From positions 428,810 to 492,809 of the forward strand of contig JACGCM010000581.1 in NCBI GenBank assembly GCA_014058105.1: 64,000 nt of DNA, read 5' to 3'. Source of the stretch: Kingdonia uniflora (Eukaryota > Streptophyta > Magnoliopsida > Ranunculales > Circaeasteraceae). The notes beneath the pieces were generated by a model. That model searched no databases, was not told the origin of the DNA, and worked only from the letters and a program-made list of their open reading frames with translations. Shown one piece after another: positions 11,451 to 23,434 of this stretch. Position numbers and translations under genes: made by a program. The first letter of the stretch is position 1. Every line of letters starts with the position of its first letter.

Positions 11451-14400
11451 CTCGGTGCAATTAGATGTTACTTGATAACATTTAGAGGTATATGGGCACT
11501 AATAGTAACCTATAGTACCCTAGAATGTTAGTTCAAAGACAGAATTAATTTACCTATCTTGTGAACTCAACAGACTTCAGAGTGGGATCACTTGTTAGCT
11601 AAACATCTAATACCCCTCATATTCATAATAAATTGGTGGGTCATTTGGCTAGAATATACAAACCTTATAGAACTCTTAGGATTAGAACACCCTAGTTGTT
11701 AGAATAAGGATCGCAACATTTAGTGGTTTTGAATAGCTATCTTGGCTAAAACCCTATTAAAACGTACTTTAAGGTTAAGATCACCATTTTACAGGGTAAA
11801 GTTGGGATTTGACGCTTAATAGGAACTCATGAGTATAAAGCCATAAACAGAGTTTACTTGCAAGTAATGATTGGGAATCATGTACTTCATTACGCTATAT
11901 ACTATAAACCAAAAGTCATTAGAATTCATGTACTTAAATAGAATTTCACGAGTAATAGGATATGAACAAGATTCACTTACGAGTAATAATTGGGAATCAC
12001 TAACTTGAATGCTATGAATTGCCTTTATGCAAGAAATATTTATCAAGTACAACTACTGGTATTGATCTACATGCATAATAGATGTTGTCAATACTTAGAA
12101 CATTGAGTACCTCCAATACTACAACTCTATTTTAGTACGAATAAACTTGACCTGTATGGATACTAAAATCCATCTGCTATTACAAAATCTTGAAAAGACT
12201 ACTGTTGAGAACAATGAGTCTCTAAAATAACAAAATAGGAGCTTTGTTTGCACCATCGCCTCCATATTCAAGAAGACCTGATAATGGATTACCCTATACT
12301 ATTATAGTATTATATGACTACGACATAATTTTTATTTGACAGTACAACTCCACTATAATGTTACGTAGAGAAATAGTTGATTTAAATAAAGATATTGGGA
12401 ATACTCTATTAAACTTTATATGCTTCAAATATTATGTTTTTAAGGCAATATTTGATAGATCACTGTGCAGACATACCTAATTCAAGTTTTTCTCATTTCT
12501 GAGCAAAATAATAAGCTACTGGTTAGGAACCTCAACCTTATGCCTACTAAGAGTAAGTATGTATCAGGGTCGCACAATGTTAGGTCTAGTGATATAAGAA
12601 GTTACGAACAGGGTTGCAACCGTAGATAGACGAGAGGTGGCAACAACGGCAAGATTAAAATTCTAGCCATTAGTAACCTAAGGCAAGAGGAACAAGAAGT
12701 TCACCAATAGACCAAAATGGAATTGGAAGAATTCGTAAATGGATACGAGATAGTCAGGTGTGGGAATACACGGTACCCTAGATAATCTAAAGAGATTAGC
12801 TCAGACTTATCATGTGATCACAGCTGGCACAGACTCGCCACGGTAGAGTCTATGACCTTAGATTTCACCTATGATACTAATGCAGCTTTGGATTAAGTTT
12901 TAAGAATGAACAATAACAAATTTTCAGTAGATGAATGAAGTCACATAGAGAGCATTGTCAAGTAGTAACTTTAGTTATTGCATAGTAGCTATTTTGCTTT
13001 ATTAGAACTATTATTGACTGAGTTGGAAACTCTTCACTAGTTAGTTTAATAGAATACCTGTGACATGCACTAGTTCGGTATCACATCAATGATATTGTTA
13101 TTTGATTATGAGAATTTATTGCTTGGGAAGTAGTTAAATTCTATGTATGATAGTTGATCTACTATATACAACCCGTTTATGGATCTATCTGCTCATTGAG
13201 CATTACCGATAATTAGATGAGTGATGACCCATGTCTAAGAGATATTAGTACCACGCAATCGATCTTTTGAGATACGGACATATTTCTTGTCTATAACCTT
13301 ATACATCAGGGATGTTCCAAATATCATTGACACATCCAACATGAAAGAAAACATTGCGAGTGTCACGATATTACTCCCTAGTAATACAATACGGGGTATC
13401 TAGTCTGCCTTATACACTAGTAAATCCAGCCAAATTTTATTGAGTTTAGGAAGATACATGATAATGCTTATCGTGTAAAGACTATCAGAAAAAATGACAG
13501 ACAAGGTTATGTACATTCCCTCCATGTCTAAAGGTTAGAACATGCTATTAGATCGGTTTCCAATACACTCCTACGGGATAGGATAATGATGAGAATTATC
13601 GAAAATGCATTTCGTTTTCCCTTAAAAGGAGAGAAGACCCAGAGAGTGTACGTGTAACAATTGCTTTCAAGGAAAGTCTATAATTCATCCTAGTTTGACC
13701 ATGGTGGAGTGAGATCTCCAGCCTTTGCTCCAAACATATCCATGGATCACATGTGGACCTATCTATCCACATAGTAGCCCACTTGAGTATTTATGGTCGT
13801 AATAGACGCATCTTGGAGATGGTCTTACATTTGCCTGTTATTAACAACTAGTAATGCAATGTTAGCACGACTTCTCACTTAGATCATTCAATCACAGGCT
13901 CAGTTCCTAGATTAACTAATAAAGTTGGTCGATGCAACTGGGCTTGCGAGTTTGACTCACAAGCTTTTGATGATTATTTTACTGCTAAATGGGACAGATA
14001 ATTGAACATCGTGAGTACCCCATACCATACCCAACTCGGGATTGGCAGAGAACCTAATCAAGCAATTTAGGATAATCGTTAGGCCACTGTTATTATGATT
14101 ACAACTTCCGGATAGTGTGTGGGCTATGCATTTTTGCTCCCGCAGCACTGATTAAGATTCGTCCCATAGGAAATTATCAAAGCTTTCCCAAAGCAATTAG
14201 TAACTGGGTCGGAGCCTGGTGTTGCCCATCAATGAATATTTGGATGTTCCGTACAGGTGCCAATCGCACCACCATAATGTACGAAGATGGAACCCCAACG
14301 TCGGCCTGGTATTATGTGGGTTATGATTCACATCTATCCTTAGATGTTTGAAGCCCATTGGCGACGTATATACTACAAGGCAAATTATCACTTTGATGAG

Positions 14401-16320
14401 ATGATATTCCTAGCATTAGGGGGAAATCTGATAATCAATGTTAAGGATATTTCCAAGATTAATTGGAAAACACCATTGTTATCTCATCTAGATCCCTTTA
14501 CATAAGTTAAGTGACAATAGGGTTCAACAGATTACAAACTTGCAGTAGGTCGCAAATGAATTTCCAGACATATTTATAGACATTGTTGAAGTATCATAAG
14601 TGTATGTACCTGTAAGTAATACACCTACACAGCTGAACATTTTGGGGAAATTAGTACCGCAAATGAATCTGGGGCTCGCGCTTAGTATGGAGAACCGTTG
14701 GAAAAAAGTATTTTGAGCTAGAGAGCTGTAGAATAAGGGACAAATATGACTAATGGTGTAGTCGGTTCATTAAGGATGGAACCACCCATCGACAAGGCAA
14801 TAGTAGTTACGCAACAAGTTGATGTATTACGAGACAAGCCCGGGGTGGCACATACGTATGATAATAAGGAGATCTCGATCTATTAAAAGTCTGTAATGGC
14901 TAAACATAAGATCGTTCAATAGTGATTTGTCAACAAGGTGTTCATATTCGGTGTTGTGCTCGCCTTCAAGGATAAGGATTTTGAACCACTTATTGTAAAC
15001 GACTGTGTATGGTTGTACATTGACCAAAGTGGGCGTCTGGAATCCAAGCGTAGGTCAGCTTACTAGCATAATACGAAGTGGTGTCATAGAGACTGTCGGT
15101 TACAAATGGGAATGGTACGAAAACATAATTAATTTAAAGAGATAATTAGGTCAAGGAAAGACTAATTGTCCATGAATTCTTTAAGAAACCTGGTATCGAT
15201 TGTAATGAGACCTATTATCCAACTATGGATGCTATAACATATCAGTACTGATCAGTCTGTCAGGTTGTTGAGGACAAGCTAGACATGCGTCTGATGTAAA
15301 TACTACGTATCTATATGGGAAACTAGATACGTATATATATATGAAGCCACCTGGAGAGGTATAAGCTTCTGGAAATAATTAAGCCCAACGCACACGAGGT
15401 GCGTACGTAATAAAAATGAAAAAGTTATTATTGACTTGAAGCAATCAGGGCTCATGTTACATAGTAAGTTGACTGAATCTTTGAGGGTTGGGGACTTTGC
15501 AAATAGTCTTATATGTCCATGAGTTCTCATTAAGAACAAAAATATTAGCTTAAGTCATCATAGCAGTGCACTAAATGATTTGAATATCATTAGAACTCCG
15601 GGGGAGATCGTGAGAGCCGTCGAATACCTTAAGAAGGAATTCGAAATAAAAGACCTTGGGAAACCAAGTATTGTCTCAATTTGCAAATCGAACATCTTGG
15701 TAGTAGCATACTCATACACCAAGCAATATATATCAGAAGAGTTATCTAATATTTCGGTATAGATGCAGCACACGGTGCCAAGTTGTTTATTGTCCATCCA
15801 TCACTTGGATGTGGACGACGACACCTTCCACCATCCTAATGGGGGGGGGGGGGGGGGAACTCCTAGGGTTGTAATGTCATAGCTATGAGGTGTTTTGGTA
15901 TAGTTAGTTGGGTATACTAGACCCGATGACTCATTCGTGGTGAACTGTTTGTCTTGCCATAGCGTTGTTCCTACCCAAATGCACTGGAAGGAGATTAAGC
16001 GCATTTTGAGGTATCTAATCAGCATAAAAGACTGGGGTTTGTTCTACTCGAAATGGTAAACGTAAAATTATAGGGTACGCTGATACATAATACTTATCAG
16101 ACCTACTTAGAGGTCATTGTCAGAAGTACGGGGATACAACAAATTCTTGGAGATCGATGAAGCAGACGGCGTTTGTTACATATTCGAACCATAAGGGAAT
16201 TCTTACACTTCATGAAGCTGACAGAGAATCGTGTTTGCACTCTAAGATACATCACATCAACTGAAGTTATGTCATGTTCTATCCAAGATAAAGTATCGAC
16301 TCTGCATGAAAACAATTGAG
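11450..16320 (+). mobile_element. Ty1/copia retrotransposon relic
   Basis: Heavily mutated plus-strand pol pieces occur in copia order. A segment after the integrase core is at about 14225-14400 (a pseudo-match to VYVPIAPP.RTKMGPQRR followed by YVGY and LEPLTGD). RT is at about 15155-15770, with the N-terminal part around 'GIDYEETYSP.MDAI' and an ORF at 15580-15762 containing EYLKKEFEIKDLGK. RNase H is at about 15980-16260. No LTRs or target duplication were identified, and boundaries are approximate. A 17-base poly-G run at 15841-15857 interrupts it. Stops and frameshifts are frequent, which indicates an old insertion. Confidence 0.75.
15580..15762 (+). pseudogene. Copia reverse transcriptase C-terminal fragment
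   Basis: This 60-codon fragment begins at the Met after the lost catalytic DD. It contains IIRTPGEI and EYLKKEFEIKDLGK, a conserved block downstream of the YVDD motif in plant Ty1/copia RT. The reading frame ends at a stop at 15760-15762, and matching sequence resumes in other frames towards the RNase H. Confidence 0.75.
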
Positions 16321-16619
16321 TACCGCGATATTCTTATACGATGGAAGAGAGTTTTTCTTCATAGACAAAGAGAAAAGAGAAAAACTCAATATGTCGCTCC
16401 TTAAAAGTGTTGTATTCTCTCCAGCACAAACTTCTTAACAGACAATCCTACAACTCAGTGCTAGAGATGCTCGTTAGAAGCTCCTCTGCTTTATCTTACA
16501 ATCTCAAATATTGAAGCTCATGGCACTACAAGAGTGTAGTTTTTGCCTACACCACTGGAGACACTCTTTCAACACATGAAAGTTTTAGAGAGGGTTTAAC
16601 ACCAAAGAGAGCTTCAACG

Positions 16620-19600
16620 ATGGCGTCCATGGCATCCTTGTCTACCAAACTCACTCGCTCTCTTCTCTCTATGAGAAAACCCTCTCATTTATTCATGAAA
16701 TTCTCCACCAATTTCACCTCCAACAACAACGACAACGAACCCCACATCGATGATCCCACCATTGGAGGAGCTGACAACAATAGAAGCTCAACCTCGTATA
16801 CTTCTTCATGGTCATCACCAGACTCAAACCAGCAAAAACCCATTTATCAGAGACCTCTCGAGAACGGATTGGACAATGGGGTTTTCAGGGTATTTTTTTT
16901 TCTTACTATAGTTGGCTGGGTATGTTATTGATTTGGTATTAAGGTCCTATTTAGCTGTTGTTGTTGTTGTTTAGGCGATATTGGTAGGGCAGGTGGGGCA
17001 AAGCGCGGTGCAGAAGCGGTTGAAGAGTGGGCGATTAGTGACATTGTTTTCGCTTGGAACTGGTGGGATTCGGAACAATCGGAGGCCGTTGGATAACGAG
17101 GAACCTAGGGAGTATGCGGAGAGGTGTGCGGTTCAGTGGCATAGGGTTTCTGTGTATCCAGAGAGATTAGGGGCACTTGCTCTTAAGCATATAAAACCCG
17201 GGTTAGCCTCTATTCTCCTTGTTGGTACTGTTTGATTGAATGTTTTTTTTTGGTTTATTTGAATGTACTTTGTTTGTTGGGAAATAAGAATTGTGGGTGT
17301 GAAAGTATTAAGAGAAAATGTGGAGATAATATATAGAAAGAGAGAATCAATTGAATTGAGAGATGCATAAGAACTAAATAGAGAAAAATTCGAGATAAAT
17401 CGTCCGGAATGAGGAAACCTTGAGAAAAAGTTGGAATAAATGTACAATAGACTAATAGAGTGAGAGGGAGGGAACATCTAAATATATAGATTATAATTTT
17501 GGATAGTGAAACAAGAGAATATTACAGAGTTATTGGGGGTGAAATTTATAGTGTTTCTAGTCAATGATTGTTGGACATAAAGATCTCCCTTCTCAAGTCG
17601 TTTTTCTTTTTGTAAGTTATTTGTGGGAGTACTCGTAATCGGGAACATTTGAGACGAAATGACATGGATGGATAATAGAGAGAACACTACACGGAAGATA
17701 GATCTTACATGATCTCATGTTCCACTATTTTCATGAAATAAAATTTTCTTTGTTAATTTTCCACCAATAAACGTAGATTTTTAGGCGTTTATTTTCCAAT
17801 TGTTAAGATAGAGAGATCACCAGTGGTAGTCTCACGTCCACTAACCGATCTGCAACGATGAAATTGGTGAGGGGGCGAAAATTCAAAAGCTTGCAGATGT
17901 AAAAGACTTAAAGCAGCTGAGAATTTGATGTTGGTAGGTGAACATTTAATTTTATTATAGTTTTGTAGTTGTATTTTGAAAAATTAAGCAGTTCTTTCTT
18001 CGTCAATTTTTCCTATTCGGAAAAGCGCTAGGATATTATGTCATATTTGCTGGTAGAAGCAACCTCTGACTCAGTTGCTGTTAGCTTAATCTCAGATAGT
18101 TGATAAGGTTGTTGCCGTCCAGATGTGTCATTTTGGCATTTACAGACTTTGCACCCCATCTTGCTCACCATCCATTGCAAAAGCTCGATCTTTTAACCTA
18201 TAAGTTGAAGTGACGGATTCATAAAGCCGTAAGTGGCAGTGCCATAAGATGGAGCCACAAACATCTTCTATGTTCTAAATAAAATATTTTAGATTTCTCC
18301 TTAATATCCCTATGTCCAACAGAGTAAAGCTAACTATACTTATGTTACCATTTGAAAGGAATACTGTTTTTTTGGAAATTCTCTTTCCCTTTTCCTTCCT
18401 TTTCTACAAATCAAACATGCCCTCAAAGTCTAATTAAGTTGATTGGATTTTGTTCAATAATTGGAGAAGTTTTTACTTGAGAGTTAATGGTAGACATCTT
18501 GGATGGTCACCTGGTCACCATGGAAGCCTTGGACTTTTTCCAAAGAGGAGACAGGATAATACATGGCCTGGTTGCCATGTATAGATGCTGTTTCTGTAAG
18601 TGGTACTGACTTTGATCTCATAATAGGTTTTAGTTATCGAAAATAATTGAACTGTATAAAACATTTATAAAAGAAGGTGAACCATCCATCTAAATAGCTG
18701 TAGGACTAAATCATATTGATAGATTATGTTTTTCCCCTTCTGCTATAACCCAATGGGCTATGAGCAAATGTCTTCAAAAACAATGAAGTCTCTGAACAAC
18801 AACATTGGATTCAGATCATTTCCGCCCTGCTTACAATCCTATAAACACTCTTTACAAAGAAATATAGGCAGATAAATTGAAGCCTTTGCAGTTTTAGTGC
18901 AGAAAACCTATGTCTAGATCCTTCTATAAAAAAACTCGATGTCTAAATTACGTTTGAATGGAGACTGATAATTTATAGTAAACCAGAAAGCGCCATTAAT
19001 GTCGACAACTTCGCTACACTTAAAAAGGACATTCCTTTATGGGAAGCACGTGTGATACCCTTTTCCACAACTTGGGTCTCAAATGTTCTCCAAAAAAGGA
19101 ATTTTATGAACAAGGGATGTTCCCTAGATGCCTCACATAAAAAGAGTGTACAATAAACTGTCAATGCAGAATCTCTAGTAACCCTTTCCCTGCTTTGAGT
19201 CTTGCTTACTTTCTTCACGGGAACCCCTTTAGGTATCAGTCTAGTAGAGCCTTGGCACTATTATGAAGTGTGTGCTTATAGAAGGTCCATGCGATTTAGC
19301 CATTGAGATTTTAATGCAGCCCGCTAGGGGTTCATTGAGTAAGTGGCAAGTCCGCATATCACCTCTTGATTCACAATTATTTAGCTAGACATATGTGATT
19401 TCGGGACAATTGTTGTGCAATTGGAATGTTGGCTCAGAATGGCAAGCTTCTCAGTCGGAGGTATGAACTTATGGAGACTGTTCTCGTACTCATTCATTTA
19501 GTCCCTTTTGCTTAAAGCAGCAAGAAGACTTTGGTGATGAGGTGCCTATAGCCTATCATAGAAGAGGAGAAATACTCCCTTCTATATAGGGGCAGTTATT

Positions 19601-20932
19601 GACAATCTTGAGAGGGATAGGGTTCACGGATATGATATTCAGTTGGGAGTCTCTCACAACGAGAGACAGGGCCCTTTTTTGGGGGCCATATGGTCCTTTG
19701 TACTTCATTTGGCAGTTTATGAGAATGTAATTTCACAGTGTAGGTAATGCTGACTGCTGCACTTGCATTCTGTTCTTTTTTCAGCTCAATTTTTTTTCCA
19801 GCTCAATAGCTGTATCTTAAGGCATCCTCCACATTAGGGGCTTCATGCTCATGTGACTAGAAAGAGTTTTTCCTTTACAATGTTGATTTTATATATTAGA
19901 GCAGAAACATACTCTTCCTCCTCGTGTTTTCAATGATAAAACAATGGAAGAAGTTCATAGCCTGTTACTGAAGTAATATCCAAGGGGGGACACTCATCAG
20001 CCTAAACGGCAAAGTTTTAGGAATGAGACAAATGTCATAATCCCTAGAGAATTTAGGAATGGGAGAATTGAAGGTACCAACCCTTACGGATGCTACTGTT
20101 GGTGTGGACTTTTCCCTGTATTTGCAACATCGTCGAAGTACTTCTTTATTAAATTCATGTAACTTGTAAGATGAAAATCTTGTAGCATATTCAAAGAAGT
20201 TAGTCTATCAGGAGTGAAGACAACTGATTTTGGACCTGTAGTTGCAGCCTGAAGAAAAGAACGAATTTATGAACACGACAGAAGTGCATTTGTTATTTAA
20301 ATCACTGAGCCTGTTTCAAAAAAATACTGTCCTAATGGAAATAAAATCTTGTACTGCGAGATCCTATATGTAGTTTATAGAGAGAAAGTTAGCTTCCTCA
20401 TTCTTGATTTCTTTGTATGCTATGCTATGATTTTGTTCCAAGCACGATATCTCATTTGATAGGTGACCTACCTATTTCTGTAATTCATGATATATTGGTT
20501 TTTATTTTTATAGCCTTTTCACTCTCATATAACCCCCTGTGCTTTTGTAGGTCCCTTTTGTATTTGGAAGGAAATCTGGAGACCAAGGTATTTAGTGATC
20601 CAATATCTGGTCTTGTTAGGCGTATACGAGAGATTGCCGTGCGCAGAGATGGTATGTGAGTCAGTCTTTTACTTCAATAATACCATTTGTACTCTCTGCA
20701 GTTAACATTACATGTAGCTAGACGCAACCAGTAAAAAAGATCTCCTCGAATTTTTTAAAATTATTTGCAGGCTGTGATTAAGGGATACTTAAGTTGAAAG
20801 CAATTTGGATTATGGTTCTTGAGTTTTGATTTTCCTAATAAACCATGTGCAGGTCGGCTTGTATTTCTCGGTAATGATGGTGACGAGGGTAAACCGTCGC
20901 CCATGGAGTTGAAGGGCGTTGGATATTACTGA
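16620..20932 (+). CDS. MTSSB: Mitochondrial single-stranded DNA-binding protein (SSB/OB-fold)
   Basis: Four exons can be joined in frame with GT/AG borders: 16620-16889, 16975-17201, 20551-20651 and 20853-20932 (678 nt, 225 residues). The N-terminal 50 or so residues are Ser/Arg/Lys-rich without acidic residues, as in a mitochondrial presequence. A Ser/Asn-rich linker follows, then an SSB OB-fold: ILVGQVGQS, VTLFSLGTGGIRNNRR, VQWHRVSVYPERL, YLEGNLETKVF, GLVRRIREIAVRRDG. The C-terminal end is GVGYY. The motifs match plant organellar SSBs, which bind ssDNA during mitochondrial replication and recombination. There are two close paralogous types in plants and I cannot say which this is. Intron 2 is unusually long (3349 bp). 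The copia relic ends about 300 bp upstream. Confidence 0.9.
17202..20550 (+). other. Intron 2 of the SSB gene (3.35 kb)
   Basis: The intron begins GTTAGC and ends TTTTGTAG. It is AT-rich and I recognise no complete element. A minus-strand 81-codon frame at 18973-19218 looks non-coding, and no domain was recognised. The length, compared with 85 and 201 bp for the other introns, suggests insertion of repeats that I cannot delimit. Confidence 0.7.
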
Positions 20933-21760
20933 CGGAATATTCAAAGGGACTCCGTGTTCTTAAAGGAGAAAAACAAAAATCTCATATTGTCTGGTGCTTT
21001 TCATAGTGTTTGTGGCTCTTCATCCGACAATAAAATCTCAAAAATGAGTTAGAGAATGATTCATCATTATGGTAAATGTCTTAGACGATGAAGAACTTTC
21101 TCCTTGACTGATTAAATTCGTTGTTGTTTGATTTGTATCTGTACAGTAACTCTATAACATGGCAAAGATAAGGTAAATGTTCAAGCTTTTTTGATTATTT
21201 GTTTGTTTCCCACCTTGCAATTTCCCATGGAGCTAGCTTAATAGTCTACAAACTATGATGGGTCTGGACTGGATTCCTAAAAGGCAAGCCTGGTGAACTC
21301 AACCCATGGTAAACCCTTAAATTAGCATTATCAGTTACAAGTTACAACTAAAATAAGGCCCTGCCCGCATCCATATAGGACATCACCAGAATTCATCATT
21401 TTCATAGCTTGTGATATACGGATTTTATTGACTGGATTCGATACCTTGGCCATTTTATCTGCAAATATGAATTAAGTTTTTCTTCTTATTGTATGCATGC
21501 TATCTAGTGAAACTTATGGTAAAACATGACTGATTCTATAACTATAGCATGATTTACTCTTTTTTTCCTTGGATAAATTGATTTTACCTCTTGATAATAA
21601 CTAGGATTTCAATATATATATTTTACCTTTTGTTTTCCATAAGCTTTGCCACTTGAAATGAATGGAGTGGTTTATGTACATTTCTTATCCACAAAATATG
21701 TTGAAAGAAGAAAGATTGATAAACCAGACTAGGCAGTGAGCTAAGCAAAGCTCTTGAAAA
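20933..21760. other. Intergenic region: SSB 3' end and CYP26-2 promoter
   Basis: Two plus-strand genes are 828 bp apart. No ORF or repeat was recognised. An AT-rich stretch 'caatatatatatttt' at about 21610-21625 is the only TATA-like candidate near the downstream gene, and it lies about 140 bp before its ATG. Confidence 0.5.
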
Positions 21761-22804
21761 ATGCAGCAAATCATCCTAAAACCTGCAACATCTCCTTTAC
21801 AGAACCAAATTATCCCAGCCCATCATCACCCAACATCCCCTTTAACCCTTGAAGCTAATGTCAAACTCTCTCGTCGGGATATCGGCATTCGCATTGGGTC
21901 TTCTTCCTTACTCCCAATTCTACTAACAACCCACATTTTAGACCCATTTCGTCTCTCCGAAGCACGAGCAGAAAGTGATAAAAATGACTCACAAAGATTG
22001 AGTTGTGGTAATCCAACTCCGGTGAAACGAGCTTTCCTTGATATATCCATTGACGGAGAACCAGTGGGTCGTGTAATCGTTGGGCTATACGAAGACGGTG
22101 TGCCTGCTGGTACTGCCAGGTTTATGGGACTTGTAACTGGGACGGCGGGTATTAGTTATAGAAGAAAAGAGTTTGTGAAGATTATGCCTAATTATGTACA
22201 ACATGGAGGGGTTAGATCATATGGTGTGGATGCTGAGATGGCTAAAAAGACTGGCGGTGACTTACTTGGTGAAACTTTGATCGGAGAGTGGGAGAAGTCG
22301 AACCTAAAATGTTCAGGGACGAAAAACTCGGCAGGGTCAGTTAGTATTGTTGTCAGGAACCCGTTAAAACCACCTCCAAAGCTGAAATTAGTAGCACGGA
22401 AAGGGAAGTTCGAGATTGATGAAGAGGAGGTTGGCACAGACCCGAATGGGACCGAGTTTGTGATAAACTATCGAGACTCGCCAGAGTTGGACGCGTCGTC
22501 ACTAGTGATTGGAAGAGTTATGGAGGGTATGGAGGTGGTGGAGAGGATATCTCAGGTGAAGACTATTAAGGACAATACAGGCTCAGCTTATTTCAGGTGA
22601 AATTCTCTCCTGTTTGATGCCTTTCAGTATTTTGTTTTACGATTTCCCCCCATCTACAACTGAATGGTGATGAACATGTTTATCTTGTTCTTGGTTGACA
22701 GGACGGCGAAGCTGATCGGAGATAAAAGAGCTGTTGTTGCAGAAAAGGGATTTAATCGGCCGTATTCGAAGGTTATTGTTACCAACTGTGGCAGGATCGA
22801 TTAG
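21761..22804 (+). CDS. CYP26-2: Chloroplast lumen cyclophilin-like protein, CYP26-2 type
   Basis: Two exons, 21761-22596 and 22702-22804, join in frame (939 nt, 312 residues). The N-terminus looks like a chloroplast transit peptide followed by a twin-arginine lumen signal: Arg-Arg at residues 38-39 (LSRRD), a hydrophobic stretch, then an Ala-rich cleavage region (SEARAES). A cyclophilin domain follows from about residue 90 (VGRVIVGLYEDGVPAGTARF, LDASSLVIGRVMEGMEVVERI), with the CYP26-2 tail KLIGDKRAVVAE...NRPYSKVIVTNC. Residues that align with the catalytic Arg, Gln and Trp of human cyclophilin A are Lys, His and Glu, so isomerase activity is doubtful. The length fits the family. It ends about 630 bp from the end of the convergent HAC gene. 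Confidence 0.9.
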
Positions 22805-23434
22805 TACTTGATATTTCTTATGTATTCTACTTTCGTTCTTCCATATAGAGAACAGAGTACACACCTATACATATCTACCGTATACATCTCGGCATCCCTG
22901 CTTTAGTCACAAATTTGCATTTCAGAGTTCTGAGTGTGCTCTGCAGATAATGGAAACCGTTGAAAACAAAATAAACTCTAATTCAGGACCAAACTTCACC
23001 AAAATTTCTGAGTGAAAACATAATCAGAATAACCCTTAATATAATAAAAGATGCCCCAAAATTCACCAGAACAATTAAATTGAAAATTTTATATTTACAA
23101 ACTACTGCTCTACATGCTTATACTAATTGGTGCCGTGCTCCCAATGCTTTTATCCAACTTCTGTTCATCAAAGTCTCAAGAATCTGAGGTACTGTACCGA
23201 TCTTCTCTTTATTGTGAAAAAATGGGTATGTGTGACTGACTATATGGGTAATGCAAAATTATTATCACCCATTCTAAACACTAACTCTGTACTGATTAAA
23301 TAGTTTTGGATTTTGCCGAGGTCTCCAGTTCATGCTCCCAGTTTCAACAACACTCTTCTTGGTATATCTCACGCAGTTAGTTAACTTTATATCCCAGTCC
23401 TTAACTGTACACTCTGGGAAATCCTACAACCCCT
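22805..23434. other. Convergent intergenic region
   Basis: This 630 bp lies between the stop codons of CYP26-2 (plus) and HAC (minus) and must hold both 3' UTRs. It is AT-rich. No repeat or RNA gene was recognised. Confidence 0.6.

Noticed and set aside
22637..22864. 75-codon minus-strand ORF
   Set aside because: It is antisense to the second exon and 3' UTR of CYP26-2, with no supporting features.
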